This document shows, one piece after another, positions 25,413-34,854 of a DNA stretch of 64,000 nucleotides. The translations under genes and the position numbers were made by a program. Location: positions 186,001-250,000 of the forward strand of contig CAWJDQ010000004.1 of the NCBI GenBank assembly GCA_963841695.1, in the 5' to 3' direction. This DNA comes from RYN-230 sp963841695 (GTDB lineage: Bacteria > Actinomycetota > Actinomycetes > Streptosporangiales > Streptosporangiaceae). Each line of letters opens with the position of its first letter. Position 1 is the first letter of the stretch. The notes below the pieces were generated by a model. That model was not told where the DNA came from and searched no databases. It saw only the letters and a list, made by a program, of their open reading frames with translations.

Positions 25413-26525
25413 GCCGCCGTACCCCACCGAGATCAAGCCCTACGGCCGGGCCCTGGTCGAGCTGGCCCGCCGCCGGGACGAGGTGCTGTGCCTCAGCGGC
25501 GACCTGACCCGGCAGTGCGAGGTCAACCTGTTCCAGGAGGAACTCCCGGAGCGCTTCATCCACGCGGGCATGGCCGAGGCGAACATGATGAGCATGGCCG
25601 GCGCGCTGGCCCGCTGCGGCTACATCCCGTTCGTGCACACGTTCGGGGTGTTCGCCACCCGGCGCCCCTTCGACCAGATCGCTAACGCCATCGCCTACCC
25701 GGGCCTGCCCGTCCGCATCATCGGGTTCATGCCCGGGGTGTCGACGCCAGGCGGCCCGAGTCATCAGGCCATCGATGACGTCGCGCTGATGCGGACGCTG
25801 CCGAACATGACCGTGCTGGATGTCGCCGACGCGGTCGAGGTCCGCCAGGTAGCCGCGGCCGTGGTGGACGTGCCGGGCCCGGTGTACGTCCGGCTCAAGC
25901 GCGGCGAGATCCCGGTCATCTTCGATGACGATCATCTGCTGCGGCTCGGCCAGGCTGAGGTGCTGCGCGGGGCGCCCGGCCCGGCACCGGCGTGGCCCGG
26001 CCCGGCGTGGCCCGGCCCGGCGTGGCCCGGCCCGGCGTGGCCCGGCCCGGCGTGGCCCGGCCCGGCGTGGCCCGGTCCGATGTGGCCCGGTCCGATGTAG
26101 CACTGTTCGCCAGCGGCATGATGCTCGCCGCCGCGCTGGCCGCGGCCCGGGCCCTCGGCGAGCACGGGGTGTCCGTCTCGGTCGTCAACGTGCCGACCAT
26201 CAAGCCCCTGGACACCGCCACCGTCGAGATGGCGGCCGCCCGGGCGCGGATCGTGGTCACGGCGGAGAACCATCTGGTCACCGGCGGCCTCGGCTCGGCC
26301 GTGGCCGAGACCCTCGCCGAGGCCGGGCTCGGCCGGCCCTTGCGCCGGGTCGGGCTGCGCGACACGTTTGCGGAAGGATCGCTGACTGCCCCGTACCTGT
26401 TCAGCAAGTACGGCCTGTCCACCCAGGCGCTCATCGAGGCGATCTGGTCGGCGCTCGGCCTGCCCGGGCCCGTACCGGACGCGCCGGCCGCCGCCGCCGA
26501 GAGCGGCGAGTACTCGCCCGTCTGA
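25405..26525 (+). CDS. transketolase, C-terminal subunit, frame broken at a 15-bp tandem repeat
   Basis: The first part (VREPPYPTEIKPYGRALVELARRRDEVLCLSGDL..., ERFIHAGMAEANMMSMAGALARCGYIPFVHTFGVFATRR) is the pyrimidine-binding domain with the catalytic Glu in MAEANM. The second part (DVALFASGMMLAAALAAARAL... SVVNVPTIKPLD... AENHLVTGGLGSAVAE) is the transketolase C-terminal domain, in another frame. Between them lies an array of eight 15-bp units (25990-26109). The frame change must occur near 25965-25985 in a G/C run just before the array. In the downstream frame the array reads VARPG and VARSD repeats that lead smoothly into DVALFA. About 373 residues if repaired. Confidence 0.85.
25990..26109 (+). 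repeat. 15-bp tandem repeat (eight units) inside the transketolase C subunit gene
   Basis: Six units of GCGTGGCCCGGCCCG (the sixth with one T), one ATGTGGCCCGGTCCG, and a degenerate eighth, ATGTAGCACTGTTCG, which encodes the conserved DVALF of the enzyme. The array therefore seems to have grown by duplication of the gene's own sequence, between the two enzyme domains. Confidence 0.9.
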
Positions 26526-26557
26526 CCCTTCATCCAGCGACCCGCCGAGGAGCCCCT

Positions 26558-27490
26558 ATGACGACCAGCGCCCGCCATCTCGGCTGGCTCGGCACTGGCC
26601 GGATGGGCTCGGCCATGGCGGGCCGCCTGATCGACGCGGGTGAGCGGGTCTCGGTGTGGAACCGGACGGCGTCCAAGACCGGGCCGCTGGTGGCCCGGGG
26701 AGCACGGGCCGTCGAGCGGATTACCGACCTGGGTGGCTGCGACATCGTGTTCATCACCGTGTCTGCCCCGGGCGACCTGCATGACGTGGTGTGCGGGGAG
26801 CGCGGGCTGCTCAGCGGGGACCGCAGGCCGGGCACGATCGTGGACTGCTCGACCGTGTCCGCCGACGCCTCGGCGGCCGTGCGCGCCGCCGCGAACGATG
26901 CGGGCGTGGGCTTCCTGGCCGCCCCGGTCAGCGGCAACGCCCACGTGGTCGCCGAAGGGGGCGCCTGCATCGTCGCGTCCGGCCCGGCCGGGGTGTTCGA
27001 CGAGGTCCGGCCGGTCCTGGAGGAAATGGCCAAGCTAGCCGTGCACGCGGGCGAGGACGAGCAGAGCCGGCTCGTGAAACTGTGCGCCAACCTCTACCTC
27101 GGGATGATGGTCCAGGCCCTGGTCGAGGTGACCAGCCTGGCCGAGAAGGGCGGGACCGACCGGGCCGCGTTCCTGGAGTTCCTGGGCGGCACGGTGCTGG
27201 CCTCCGACTGGGTGCGCAAGCGCACCGGTGACCTCGTCCGGCGGGACTGGACCCCGACCTTCACCACCGAGCTGCTGCGCAAGGACTTCGATCTCGGGCT
27301 GGACGCCGCGCGGTCGCTGGAGGTGCCGATGCCGGTGGGGGCCACGGTCTATCAGCTCATCCAGTCCGCCATCGGCACCGGGCTGGGCGCCGAGGACTTC
27401 CTGTCGCTCTACGACCAGCAGGCCCGCGGCGCGGCCCTGAGTGACGCCGCCCTGACCAGCCCCCCTGCCCACCCCACGTCGGAGGAATGA
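26558..27490 (+). CDS. NAD(P)-dependent beta-hydroxyacid dehydrogenase (3-hydroxyisobutyrate dehydrogenase family)
   Basis: A 310-residue oxidoreductase. The Rossmann motif LGTGRMGSAMAGRL is at residues 10-23. The substrate site is APVSGNAHVVAEGGACIVASG, and the helix with the catalytic Lys is SRLVKLCANLYLGMMVQALVE. LLRKDFDLGLDAARSLEVPMP is the usual C-terminal signature. It would oxidise or reduce a beta-hydroxy acid or a related aldehyde. GAGGAG (26547-26552) precedes the ATG at 26558. It is third in the operon after the transketolase subunits, and its stop is two bases before the crotonase start. Confidence 0.9.
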   Translation: MTTSARHLGWLGTGRMGSAMAGRLIDAGERVSVWNRTASKTGPLVARGARAVERITDLGGCDIVFITVSAPGDLHDVVCGERGLLSGDRRPGTIVDCSTVSADASAAVRAAANDAGVGFLAAPVSGNAHVVAEGGACIVASGPAGVFDEVRPVLEEMAKLAVHAGEDEQSRLVKLCANLYLGMMVQALVEVTSLAEKGGTDRAAFLEFLGGTVLASDWVRKRTGDLVRRDWTPTFTTELLRKDFDLGLDAARSLEVPMPVGATVYQLIQSAIGTGLGAEDFLSLYDQQARGAALSDAALTSPPAHPTSEE

Positions 27491-27492
27491 CC

Positions 27493-28353
27493 ATGTCACT
27501 ACAGGAGTTCGTGCCGGCCCCGCGCTTCGAGGAGTACCGGGAGGCGTTCAAGGACTTCTACCGGATGGAACGCCGCGAGGACGGCGTCCTGCTCGTGGCC
27601 GCGCACACGCTGGGTGGCCCCATCCAGCTCAGCGTGCAGAACCACCGCTCGCTCGGCCAGATGCTGAAGGTGGTGGGCGCGGACCCGGAGAACGAGGTGC
27701 TGATCCTCACCGGATCGGGCGAGGAGTTCATGATGACCTCCGATCCTGAGGGCTTCGCCCTTGAGGAGGCCGACATGGAGTACTGGGCTTACGAGTACGC
27801 CTACAAGGACGGCCGGATCAACGTCAGTGCCCTGATCAACGACCTGGAGATCCCCACCATCGGCCTGCTCAACGGGTCCGGCTTCCACACCGAGATCGTG
27901 CTGATGTGCGACCTCACCCTGGCCGCGGACGATGCCACCCTCTTCGACCTGCACTACGACATCGGCTCGGTGCCCGCCGACGGCATCCACAACGCCTTCC
28001 AGGAACTGCTCGGGGTCAAGCGGGCGGCCTACGCCCTGCTCACCGGCGAGGCGATCAGCGCGCAGCAGGCCCTGGACTGGGGCATGGTCAACGAGGTGCT
28101 GCCCCGCGATGAGCTGGTCACCCGCGCCTACCAGATCGCCGACCACATCATGACCCAGCCGAGGACCACCCGGCGGCTCACCACCCAGATCGTCCGGCGC
28201 CCCTGGAAGCAGCGGATCGTGAGCGACCTCGACGGCGGATTCGGGATCCAGATGTTCGGCCACATCGCCAAGAAGCGCGCCGTTCATGGCGAGCAGCACA
28301 TCCGGTCAACGGTCAACTACGTCCGCGAGGGCCGCAAGAACAACTTCGACTGA
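27493..28353 (+). CDS. crotonase-superfamily enzyme resembling 6-oxocamphor hydrolase
   Basis: A 286-residue crotonase-fold protein. RREDGVLLVAAHTLGGPIQ, GADPENEVLILTGSGEEFM and LEIPTIGLLNGSGFHTEIVLMCDLTLAADDATLFD give the fold and oxyanion hole. GSVPADGIHNAFQELLGVKRAAYALLTGE and ALDWGMVNEVLPRDELV follow. The ordering and several blocks are closer to beta-diketone hydrolases such as 6-oxocamphor hydrolase than to enoyl-CoA hydratases, so a C-C bond hydrolysis on a non-CoA substrate is possible. ATG 27493 is six bases after GGAGGA; the ATG at 27487 is too close to it. It is the last gene of the operon. Confidence 0.8.
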   Translation: MSLQEFVPAPRFEEYREAFKDFYRMERREDGVLLVAAHTLGGPIQLSVQNHRSLGQMLKVVGADPENEVLILTGSGEEFMMTSDPEGFALEEADMEYWAYEYAYKDGRINVSALINDLEIPTIGLLNGSGFHTEIVLMCDLTLAADDATLFDLHYDIGSVPADGIHNAFQELLGVKRAAYALLTGEAISAQQALDWGMVNEVLPRDELVTRAYQIADHIMTQPRTTRRLTTQIVRRPWKQRIVSDLDGGFGIQMFGHIAKKRAVHGEQHIRSTVNYVREGRKNNFD

Positions 28354-28378
28354 CCGATCTCAGGGTGCTGGCCGAACC

Positions 28379-30563
28379 TCAGGAGCGCGCAGCCGGGGTC
28401 GTCAGGTCATACACCGTCATTCCTCCAACGGTTTTTCCGGTGAAGTGTGCCTTCACCCAGGCGGTGATCTGCGCCCCAAAGCCGGAACCACCGCCGCCGG
28501 GGCCGCCCGACCCCCCGGATCCGCTGGTCACGAAGTAGTGGATCTCGTGAGCGGAGACGAGCTTCTCGAACTGGGCCAGGGTCGGGGCCGGATCGCTGCC
28601 GGTGAAGCCGCCGATCGCCATGACCGGGACCCCGTTGCTGCTCAGCTCCAGCGAGGCCGCGCTGCTCGAGCCGACCGTGGCCGCGGACCACCGGTAGCCG
28701 GGGGCACCGGACTCGAGCAGCCGGGACAGGGCGCGGCTGACGCTGCCCGTGCCGCCGGCCCCGCCGGGCGCGGTGCCGGACGGCCGGCCTGCGGACCCCG
28801 CCTCGCCGGCGGGCGCCGCGGCACCGGAGGAATGCTGGGCCGCCCGGGAGTTGCCCGCCGATCCCGGGAACGCGCCCGAGCCGGGCCGCCCCGTGCCGGA
28901 CCGTACTGTGCCGGCCCCTAGTGTGCCCGGCCGGCCGGTGCCTGAGGGCCTGGCGCCCGATCGCCTCGTGCCGGAGTGGCCGGATCCGCCGGGACCGCCG
29001 AACCCGGATCCTCCCGCCCCGCCGGGTCCGCCGGCGGACCCGGCCACGGACGGGCCGGCCGTCGGGATCGACCCGCCGTGCGCGGTCGCCGCCGTGTCGA
29101 TGCTGTAGGCCAGCGGGCCGCCCAGGCCGGCGATCAGGGCCAGGGACAGCGGCGCGATGGCCAGCGCCGTGCGGCCGCGGGCGGTAACGGCCCGGGCGGC
29201 GGGCCCGGCCAGGATCACCGCCGCCGCGCCGGCCGCGGCGACCGCAATGACCACCCGGAGCCATGGGTACCAGCCAGGACTCCGGTCGAGCAGGACCCAG
29301 GCCCAGGCCGCGGTGACCAGCAGCGAGCCGGCCAGGGTGAGGCGGGCGGCCCAGGTGCTGCGGATCCGCCACAGCGCGACCGCGCCGATGCCTGCCAGCG
29401 CGGCGATCGCCGGGGCGAGAGCCACCGTGTAGTAGGGATGGATGATGCCGGACATAAAGCTGAACACCAGGCCGGTCACCACCAGCCAGCCGCCCCAGAG
29501 CAGGGCGGCGGCCCGGGTCCGGCCGGTCCGCGGGGACCGCCAGGACAGCCATACCAGCGCGGCCAGGGCGATCAGGGCCGCCGGCAGCAGCCAGCTGATC
29601 TGGCTGCCCATGTCCGACTCGAACAGCCGGGTGATCCCGGTCGCGCCGCCGAACAGCCCCCCGCCGGCCCCGCCGCCTGGCGCGCCCCCGCCGCTGCCGG
29701 TGAGCCGGCCGACGCCGTTGTAGCCGAACGTGAGCTGGAGGATGTTGTTGTCCGTCGACCCGCCGACGTACGGCCGGCTGGCGGCCGGGGTCAGCAGGTC
29801 GATCGCGACCCACCAGCCCGCGGCGGCGACCAGGGCAGCGAGCCCCACCAGCAGCTGCCACAGCCGCCGGCCGAGACGGCAGGCCCGCCCAGAGGTAGAC
29901 CAGCGCGAACGCGGGCAGCACCAGGAACGCCTGCAGCATCTTGGTCAGGTACCCCAGGCCGAGCAGCGCCCCGGTCAGCGCGACCCAGCGGGTCAGGCCT
30001 GATTCGACGGCCCGGGTGATGGCGTACGCCGCGAGCGTCATGACCAGCACCAGCAGCGCGTCCGGGTTATCGAACCGGAACATCAGGGTGGCCACCGGGG
30101 TCACGGCCAGCGCTGCCCCGGCGATGATCGCCGCCGCGGGCCCGAACCACCGGCGGACCGTCGCGTACAGCACACCGACGGCGGCCACGCCTTCCAGGGC
30201 CTGGGGCACCAGCAGGCTCCACGAGCTGAAGCCGAAGACCCGGCCGGACAGTTCCATCACCCACAGCGACGCCGGGGTCTTGTCCACGGTGATGAAGTTG
30301 CTGGAGTCCAGCGAGCCGAACAGGAACGCCTTCCAGCTCTTGGTGCCGGCCTGGACGGCCGCGGCGTAGAACTCGTTGGCGTAGCCGCTGCGGCTCAGCC
30401 CGGCCAGGTAGAGCACGGCCGTGGCCAGCAGCAGGCCGAGCAGCGCGGGCCGGGCCCAGGCCGGGTCGCCGGGGCGTCCCCGCAGCAGCCGGGCTGGCCA
30501 GCTGCGCGGGCCGGGCCGCTGCGCGGGCCGGACGGGGCGGGCCGGGGCCGAGGCGGCCCTCAC
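28379..30563 (-). CDS. GT39/ArnT-like membrane glycosyltransferase, one frameshift
   Basis: About 728 residues if repaired. The first frame reads SRSGYANEFYAAAVQAGTKSWKAFLFGSLDSSNFITVDKTPASLWV, a GT-C luminal loop with acidic residues, then several transmembrane helices. The second frame continues from VGLAALVAAAGWWVAIDLL with more helices and a long Gly/Ser/Thr/Arg-rich extracellular stretch (encoded by about 28740-29080). It ends in a small folded part, IHYFVTSGSG to GKTVGGMTVYDLTTPAARS. The switch is at about 29865-29885. GT-C enzymes move a lipid-linked sugar onto an extracytoplasmic acceptor. Its start overlaps the GT2-GtrA stop by four bases, forming a two-gene operon. Confidence 0.85.
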
Positions 30564-31885
30564 CGGGAGTCCGCCTCGGCGAAGTCACCCTCCGCCGCCA
30601 CCGGGCGGGCCGGCCCTCCGCCGCCTGGTGGCGAGCCGGGCCGCGGATGGCGGAAGACCCAGGTCCGGTACAGGCCGAAGCGCACCAGCGTGGCCGTGAG
30701 GTTGGCCGCCACCAGCACGGTCAGCTCGGCGGACCGGCTGGCCCCGGGGGCGCTGGCGTGCAGGGCGGCCAGCGCGCCCGAGGTGAGCGCGAGGCCGATG
30801 GCGAACGCGATCAGGCCCCGCACCTGGTCCCGGCCGGCGTGCTGCCGGCCGCGGATGCCGAACGTGACCCGCCGGTTGACGGCGGTGTTGGCCACCGCGG
30901 TCAGCAGCAGGCTGACGGCGTTGGCGGCCTGCGCCGCCATCGCCCCGCGCAGCAGCAGGTAGAGCAGCACATAGGCCGCCGTGCTGGCCATCCCGATCAG
31001 CACGAAACTGACCAGCTGGCCGGAGAGCCGGCGGCGCGGCGTGCCCGGCCCGCGGCCGGGGCCGCGGTCCGGCATCCGCAACTGCGGGCTGCGCAGCGGC
31101 GGGACCTGGATCGTGCCCCGGGCCAGGCCGGCGGCCAGCCGCGCGATGCCGCGCAGGTCGCCCAGGGCCGTGGCCACGACGTTGACCCGCGAGTCCGGGT
31201 CGTCGATCCAGTCCACCGGGACCTCGTGGATGCGCAGCCCGGCCCGCTCGGCCAGCACGAGCAGTTCCGTGTCGAAGAACCAGCCCGTGTCCGTGGTCAG
31301 CGGCAGCAGCGCGCGGGCCGCGTCGGCGCGGATCGCCTTGAACCCGCACTGGGCGTCGGAGAAGCGGGTGCCGAGGCAGGCGTGCAGCAGCAGGTTGTAG
31401 CAGCGGGAGATGATCTCGCGCTTCGGGCCGCGGATCACCCGCGCGCCGCGCGCCAGCCGGGTCCCGATCGCCACGTCACTGTGCCCGGACACCAGGGGCG
31501 CGACCAGCGGCAGCAGCGCGTTGAGGTCGGTGGACAGGTCCACGTCCATGTAGGCGAGGACGTCCGCGTCGCTGCCCGACCAGATCGAGCGCAGCGCCCC
31601 GCCCCGCCCGGGCCGCTCAATGCGGGCCGCGCGCACCAAGGGGAATTCCGCCGCCAGTTCCCGGGCATCCGCCCAGGTGCCGTCGGTGCTCCCATTGTCG
31701 GCGATAGTGATACGGACCGGAAAGGGAAAACTGTCATCAAGGTGGGCGCGCAGCCGCCGGACGGCCGGCCCGAGGTCGCGTTCCTCATTCCGGACCGGGA
31801 TAACGATCTCGACCTGGACCTGCCGGTGTACCAGTGCACTCTGGGCCCGCGGCCGGGTCCGGGGTGACGAGTCAGTGGTATGCAT
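30560..31885 (-). CDS. GT2 glycosyltransferase fused to a GtrA-like membrane domain
   Basis: About 441 residues. The N-terminal GT-A domain has VEIVIPVRNEERDLGPAV, ADNGSTDGTW and the metal-binding DVDLSTDL. FSDAQCGFKAIRADAARALLP and GWFFDTELLVLAERAG are typical of dolichyl/polyprenyl-phosphate sugar synthases. The C-terminal part has four transmembrane helices of the GtrA family (LVSFVLIGMASTAAYVLLYL, ANAVSLLLTAVANTAVNRR). It should make polyprenyl-phosphate sugar and help translocate it, feeding the overlapping GT39 enzyme. ATG 31885 or 31894 is possible. Confidence 0.9.
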   Translation of the reverse strand: MHTTDSSPRTRPRAQSALVHRQVQVEIVIPVRNEERDLGPAVRRLRAHLDDSFPFPVRITIADNGSTDGTWADARELAAEFPLVRAARIERPGRGGALRSIWSGSDADVLAYMDVDLSTDLNALLPLVAPLVSGHSDVAIGTRLARGARVIRGPKREIISRCYNLLLHACLGTRFSDAQCGFKAIRADAARALLPLTTDTGWFFDTELLVLAERAGLRIHEVPVDWIDDPDSRVNVVATALGDLRGIARLAAGLARGTIQVPPLRSPQLRMPDRGPGRGPGTPRRRLSGQLVSFVLIGMASTAAYVLLYLLLRGAMAAQAANAVSLLLTAVANTAVNRRVTFGIRGRQHAGRDQVRGLIAFAIGLALTSGALAALHASAPGASRSAELTVLVAANLTATLVRFGLYRTWVFRHPRPGSPPGGGGPARPVAAEGDFAEADSR

Positions 31886-31907
31886 GCTCCTCATGCTGGG
31901 CCGCCAT
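31872..31907 (-). other. possible 11-codon leader ORF before the GT2-GtrA gene
   Basis: On the minus strand AAGGAG lies nine bases before an ATG at 31907. This opens an 11-codon frame (MAAQHEEHAYH) ending at 31872, overlapping the annotated start region out of frame. It has a better ribosome site than the main gene, so reinitiation coupling is possible. Chance cannot be excluded. Confidence 0.25.
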
Positions 31908-32160
31908 GCTTTACCGCTCCTTAACTATTATTCTGCGACGGCCATGAATGGGGTCCCAGGGCCCGGCAGCCCGTTTCCCTGGCGCTGCCCAGCGAGTCTG
32001 ACCGCGATTCTGCGCTGGCTAAGAAGCTATTCTCAGCTCATTAGTAAGGTGCGCCCTCCCCGGCGGAGCAACTGAACGCTTCCTCCCGGCGGCCGTTCAG
32101 CCACAGCCGCTCCCCGGTGAATCAACCGTGCACCGGAATGGGTGCTTTCCTGTACCGGAA

Positions 32161-33402
32161 CTAACCCTGGCTTCCCGGGGGCCGGGCCCCCGCGCTGGCA
32201 CCGAGGGGGAGCGACAGCCCGCTGACGATGCGCTCGGCGATGGCCAGGGACGCGGTGGCGGCAGGGGAGGGCGCGTTGCGGACGGAGGTCACCGGGCCGA
32301 CCTGGTGAATGCGGAAGTCGTCCACGAGTGACCCGTCGGGATCGACCGCCTGCGCGCGCACCCCGGCTGGCGCGGCCATCACGTCGCCCGGTCCCACCCA
32401 GGGCAGGTACGTGCGGGCCTCGGCGAGGAAGGCCTGCCGCGACAGCGACCCGCGCAGTTCGCGCAGGCCCGCCCGCCAGTTACCCCGGGCCAGCCGGCGG
32501 AAGGCGGCGGACCGGGCCAGCCGGGTCAGCTGGTCCCCGGTCACGTCCCGGCGGCGGTAGCCCTCCCGGGCCAGGGCGAGCACCGCGTTCGGGCCGATGT
32601 CCGCCTCGCCGTCGATGCGCGGGGTCAGGTGGACGCCGAGGAACGGGTAGGCGGGATCGGGCACCGGATAGATCAGGTGCCGGACCCGGTCGCGGGCGTG
32701 CGGCCGGAGCCGGAGGTACTCGCCCCGGAAGGGAATGATCTCCGGCGCGGCCTCGTCGCCGGCCGCGGTGGCCAGCAGGTCGGCCTGCAGGCCGGCGCAG
32801 ATCACCAGCCGGGACAGCCGGTAGGTGCTACCGGGGGTGCGGACCTCCGCCTCGTCGGCGGACCGGCGGCGCACCCCGGTGACCGGGGTGCTGGTCAGCA
32901 CCTGACCGCCGTGCGCGGTGACGTCGGCGGCGAACGAGCGGGCGATGGCGGGGTAATCGACGATGGCGGTCGTCGGCGACAGCAGCGCGGCCTGGCCGGC
33001 GATCTCGGGTTCCAGCTCCCGGATGCCCGGCCCGTCCAGCCAGCGCACGCCCGGGACGCCGTTCGCGGCCGCGCGGCGCTCGATCTCCCGCAGCTTCGCC
33101 GTCTCGGCGTCGTCCCGGGCCACGACCAGCTTCCCGCGGGCGTCCCAGGGCAGCCCGCGGTCCGCGCAGTAGCGGCTGAGCAACTCGACGCCGCGCCGGC
33201 ACAGCGTCGCCTTCGCCGAGCCGGGCAGGTAGTAGATCCCGGCGTGCACGACCCCCGAGTTATGGCCTGACTGGTGCTGCGCGACGGCGGTCTCCTTCTC
33301 GAAGACCACCACGGGAACGTGCGACAGGGCCAGCTGCCGGGCCACGGCCAGGCCGACGAGACCCGCCCCGACCACGCCCACAGGGCGGGGGTCCGTCACC
33401 AT
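32161..33402 (-). CDS. lhgO: L-2-hydroxyglutarate oxidase
   Basis: A 413-residue FAD enzyme of the DAO fold. The dinucleotide motif GVVGAGLVGLAVARQL is at about residues 8-23, followed by VVVFEKE. The LhgO signature HQSGHNSGVVHAGIYYLPGSAKA comes next, and IPFRGEYLRLRP, VPDPAYPFLGVHLTPRIDG and GPVTSVRNAPSPAATASLAIAE complete the match. It oxidises L-2-hydroxyglutarate to 2-oxoglutarate, passing electrons to the membrane quinone pool. ATG 33402 begins the Rossmann domain directly. It is transcribed alone. Confidence 0.92.
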   Translation of the reverse strand: MVTDPRPVGVVGAGLVGLAVARQLALSHVPVVVFEKETAVAQHQSGHNSGVVHAGIYYLPGSAKATLCRRGVELLSRYCADRGLPWDARGKLVVARDDAETAKLREIERRAAANGVPGVRWLDGPGIRELEPEIAGQAALLSPTTAIVDYPAIARSFAADVTAHGGQVLTSTPVTGVRRRSADEAEVRTPGSTYRLSRLVICAGLQADLLATAAGDEAAPEIIPFRGEYLRLRPHARDRVRHLIYPVPDPAYPFLGVHLTPRIDGEADIGPNAVLALAREGYRRRDVTGDQLTRLARSAAFRRLARGNWRAGLRELRGSLSRQAFLAEARTYLPWVGPGDVMAAPAGVRAQAVDPDGSLVDDFRIHQVGPVTSVRNAPSPAATASLAIAERIVSGLSLPLGASAGARPPGSQG

Positions 33403-33795
33403 GCGACCGGGACCGCGGCCGTCTTCAGCCGGGTGGGGCAGCGGAACCCGGGCGCGCCCTGCTGCAGGCGGCACCCGTGCGGCAGGGCGTCGCCGGCCGG
33501 TGACGCCGGGGCGGCCGGGGGCAAGCTGGCCGGGTCTGCGCACTGTCCCATCGGGCCTCAGCTTCCGTATCGGCGCCCCCGCGGCCGTTCAGGCGCGGTG
33601 CTGGTCATCCTAGGCTGCAGGTGGCTGGCTGGGCCTGCCTGCTCGCGTTCACCCCGCCGGGCCGCAGCATGCGGTGGGTGGGGCCAGTCAGGAGGCCAGC
33701 CGGCTGTTTCCCATAGCAGCCCGCCATCGGTCACGTTCCCGGCTCACCGCGGGTCATCAAGGGTGACCGCTTCCGATGTGACCAAGGGAGAACCG
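33403..33795. other. intergenic region between lhgO and the AhpD-like gene
   Basis: About 390 bases between divergent genes. Frame extensions through it have no domain content. An inverted repeat GGTCA-N7-TGACC at 33752-33768 lies 28 bases before the AhpD-like gene and may be an operator. No clear -10/-35 pair was found. Confidence 0.4.
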
Positions 33796-34278
33796 ATGCA
33801 GTCTCGTATCACCAGCCCTTCCATGTCCGTGCCCGGCGTCATGGAGGCGCTGCAGGCCCTGACCAGGGCAGCAAACCAGGCCGCGAGCCAGGCTGGCCTG
33901 CCCGAGGCCACGATCAACCTGGTCTGCCTGCGGGCCAGCCAGATCAACGGCTGTGCCGTCTGTCTCGACATGCACGCCCGCGCGGCCGCCAAGGCCGGCG
34001 AGACCAGCGAGCGCCTGGCTACCCTGGCGGCCTGGCGGGACACCCCTTACTTCACCGAGCCCGAGCGGGCCGCCCTGGCGCTCGCCGAGGCCGCCACCCG
34101 GCTGGCTGACCGGGCTGACCCGGTCCCCGGCGAGATCTGGGACCAGGCGGCCAAACACTACGACGAGCCAGCGCTGGGCGCCCTGGTCACCCACATCGCC
34201 GCGATCAACACCTGGAACCGGCTCAACGTCACCACCGGCCAGGTGGCCGGCGAGTGGACCGCGCAATGGGCGAGCTGA
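33796..34278 (+). CDS. AhpD-like carboxymuconolactone decarboxylase-family protein
   Basis: A 160-residue all-helical protein. The AhpD/CMD segment INLVCLRASQINGCAVCLDMHARAAAKAGE (about residues 40-69) contains CxxC followed by a His four residues on, the alkylhydroperoxidase-type redox site. Homologues help reduce peroxides through a thiol relay, but many have no assigned substrate. ATG 33796 follows AAGGGAG (33784-33790). It stands alone; the ArsR gene starts about 200 bases later. Confidence 0.88.
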   Translation: MQSRITSPSMSVPGVMEALQALTRAANQAASQAGLPEATINLVCLRASQINGCAVCLDMHARAAAKAGETSERLATLAAWRDTPYFTEPERAALALAEAATRLADRADPVPGEIWDQAAKHYDEPALGALVTHIAAINTWNRLNVTTGQVAGEWTAQWAS

Positions 34279-34475
34279 ACCACTAGCGCCGTTGCCTCCT
34301 GGCCGAGGGCTGATCCGGTGGTCCCAGTCCGCGTTCTGGTCAGCACCAGCCGCTGGCCCGCTGACCGCGCGACGTTCCGCTCCCGGGGGTCAGCCGGTTC
34401 GGCTGCGCGGTCGGCGAACTTTCCTCTTTCATGCCAGGCTGAATCAGGTCCGGTCCGGGATGGGGGAGGAGAAAC

Positions 34476-34850
34476 GTGGCCCAGAGCGTGGCTGGCCGCG
34501 ACGGCGGCGAGCGCCCGCCGCCCGGGGTACTGCCGCCCGAGGTACTGCAGCGCGCCGCGGCCACGTTCGCGCTGCTGGCCTCGACGATGCGGTTTCACAT
34601 CGTGTGGCTGCTGGCGGGCGGGGAGCGTGACGTGGGGACGCTCGCCGACCTGACCGGGGGCAGCCTGCCCGCGGTCAGCCAGCACCTGGCCAAGCTGAAG
34701 CTGGCCGGGCTGGTGGCCGCGAGGCGGGAGGGCCGCCGCCAGGTCTACCTCCTGGCGGATGCCCGCCTGGTGGAGATGGTCCGCCAGATGGCCGACAGCC
34801 TGGGCGGTGAGCAGGCTAGCCCCGGGCGGGCCCGTGGCCAGAGCGCCTGA
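34476..34850 (+). CDS. ArsR-family winged-helix regulator
   Basis: A 124-residue regulator with LASTMRFHIVWLLAGGERDVGTLADLTGGSLPAVSQHLAKLKLAGLVAARREGRRQVYLLAD (about residues 35-95), the full ArsR helix-turn-helix plus wing. The Cys metal ligands of classic ArsR/SmtB sensors (an ELCVCDL-type motif) are absent, so if it senses a metal it uses other residues. The GTG at 34476 follows GGGGGAGGAG. The P-type ATPase gene starts five bases after its stop, so the two form an operon and the regulator most likely controls the ATPase. Confidence 0.9.
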   Translation: MAQSVAGRDGGERPPPGVLPPEVLQRAAATFALLASTMRFHIVWLLAGGERDVGTLADLTGGSLPAVSQHLAKLKLAGLVAARREGRRQVYLLADARLVEMVRQMADSLGGEQASPGRARGQSA

Positions 34851-34854
34851 TCCG

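Noticed and set aside
24832..26100. A long frame through the transketolase genes with a WPGPA repeat end
   Set aside because: The first 190 codons are out of frame with the N-terminal subunit, and the repeat end is the shifted reading of the C-terminal subunit.
25916..26944. Minus-strand frames over the 15-bp repeat
   Set aside because: Repeats of multiple-of-three length open all frames; no ribosome site or domain content.
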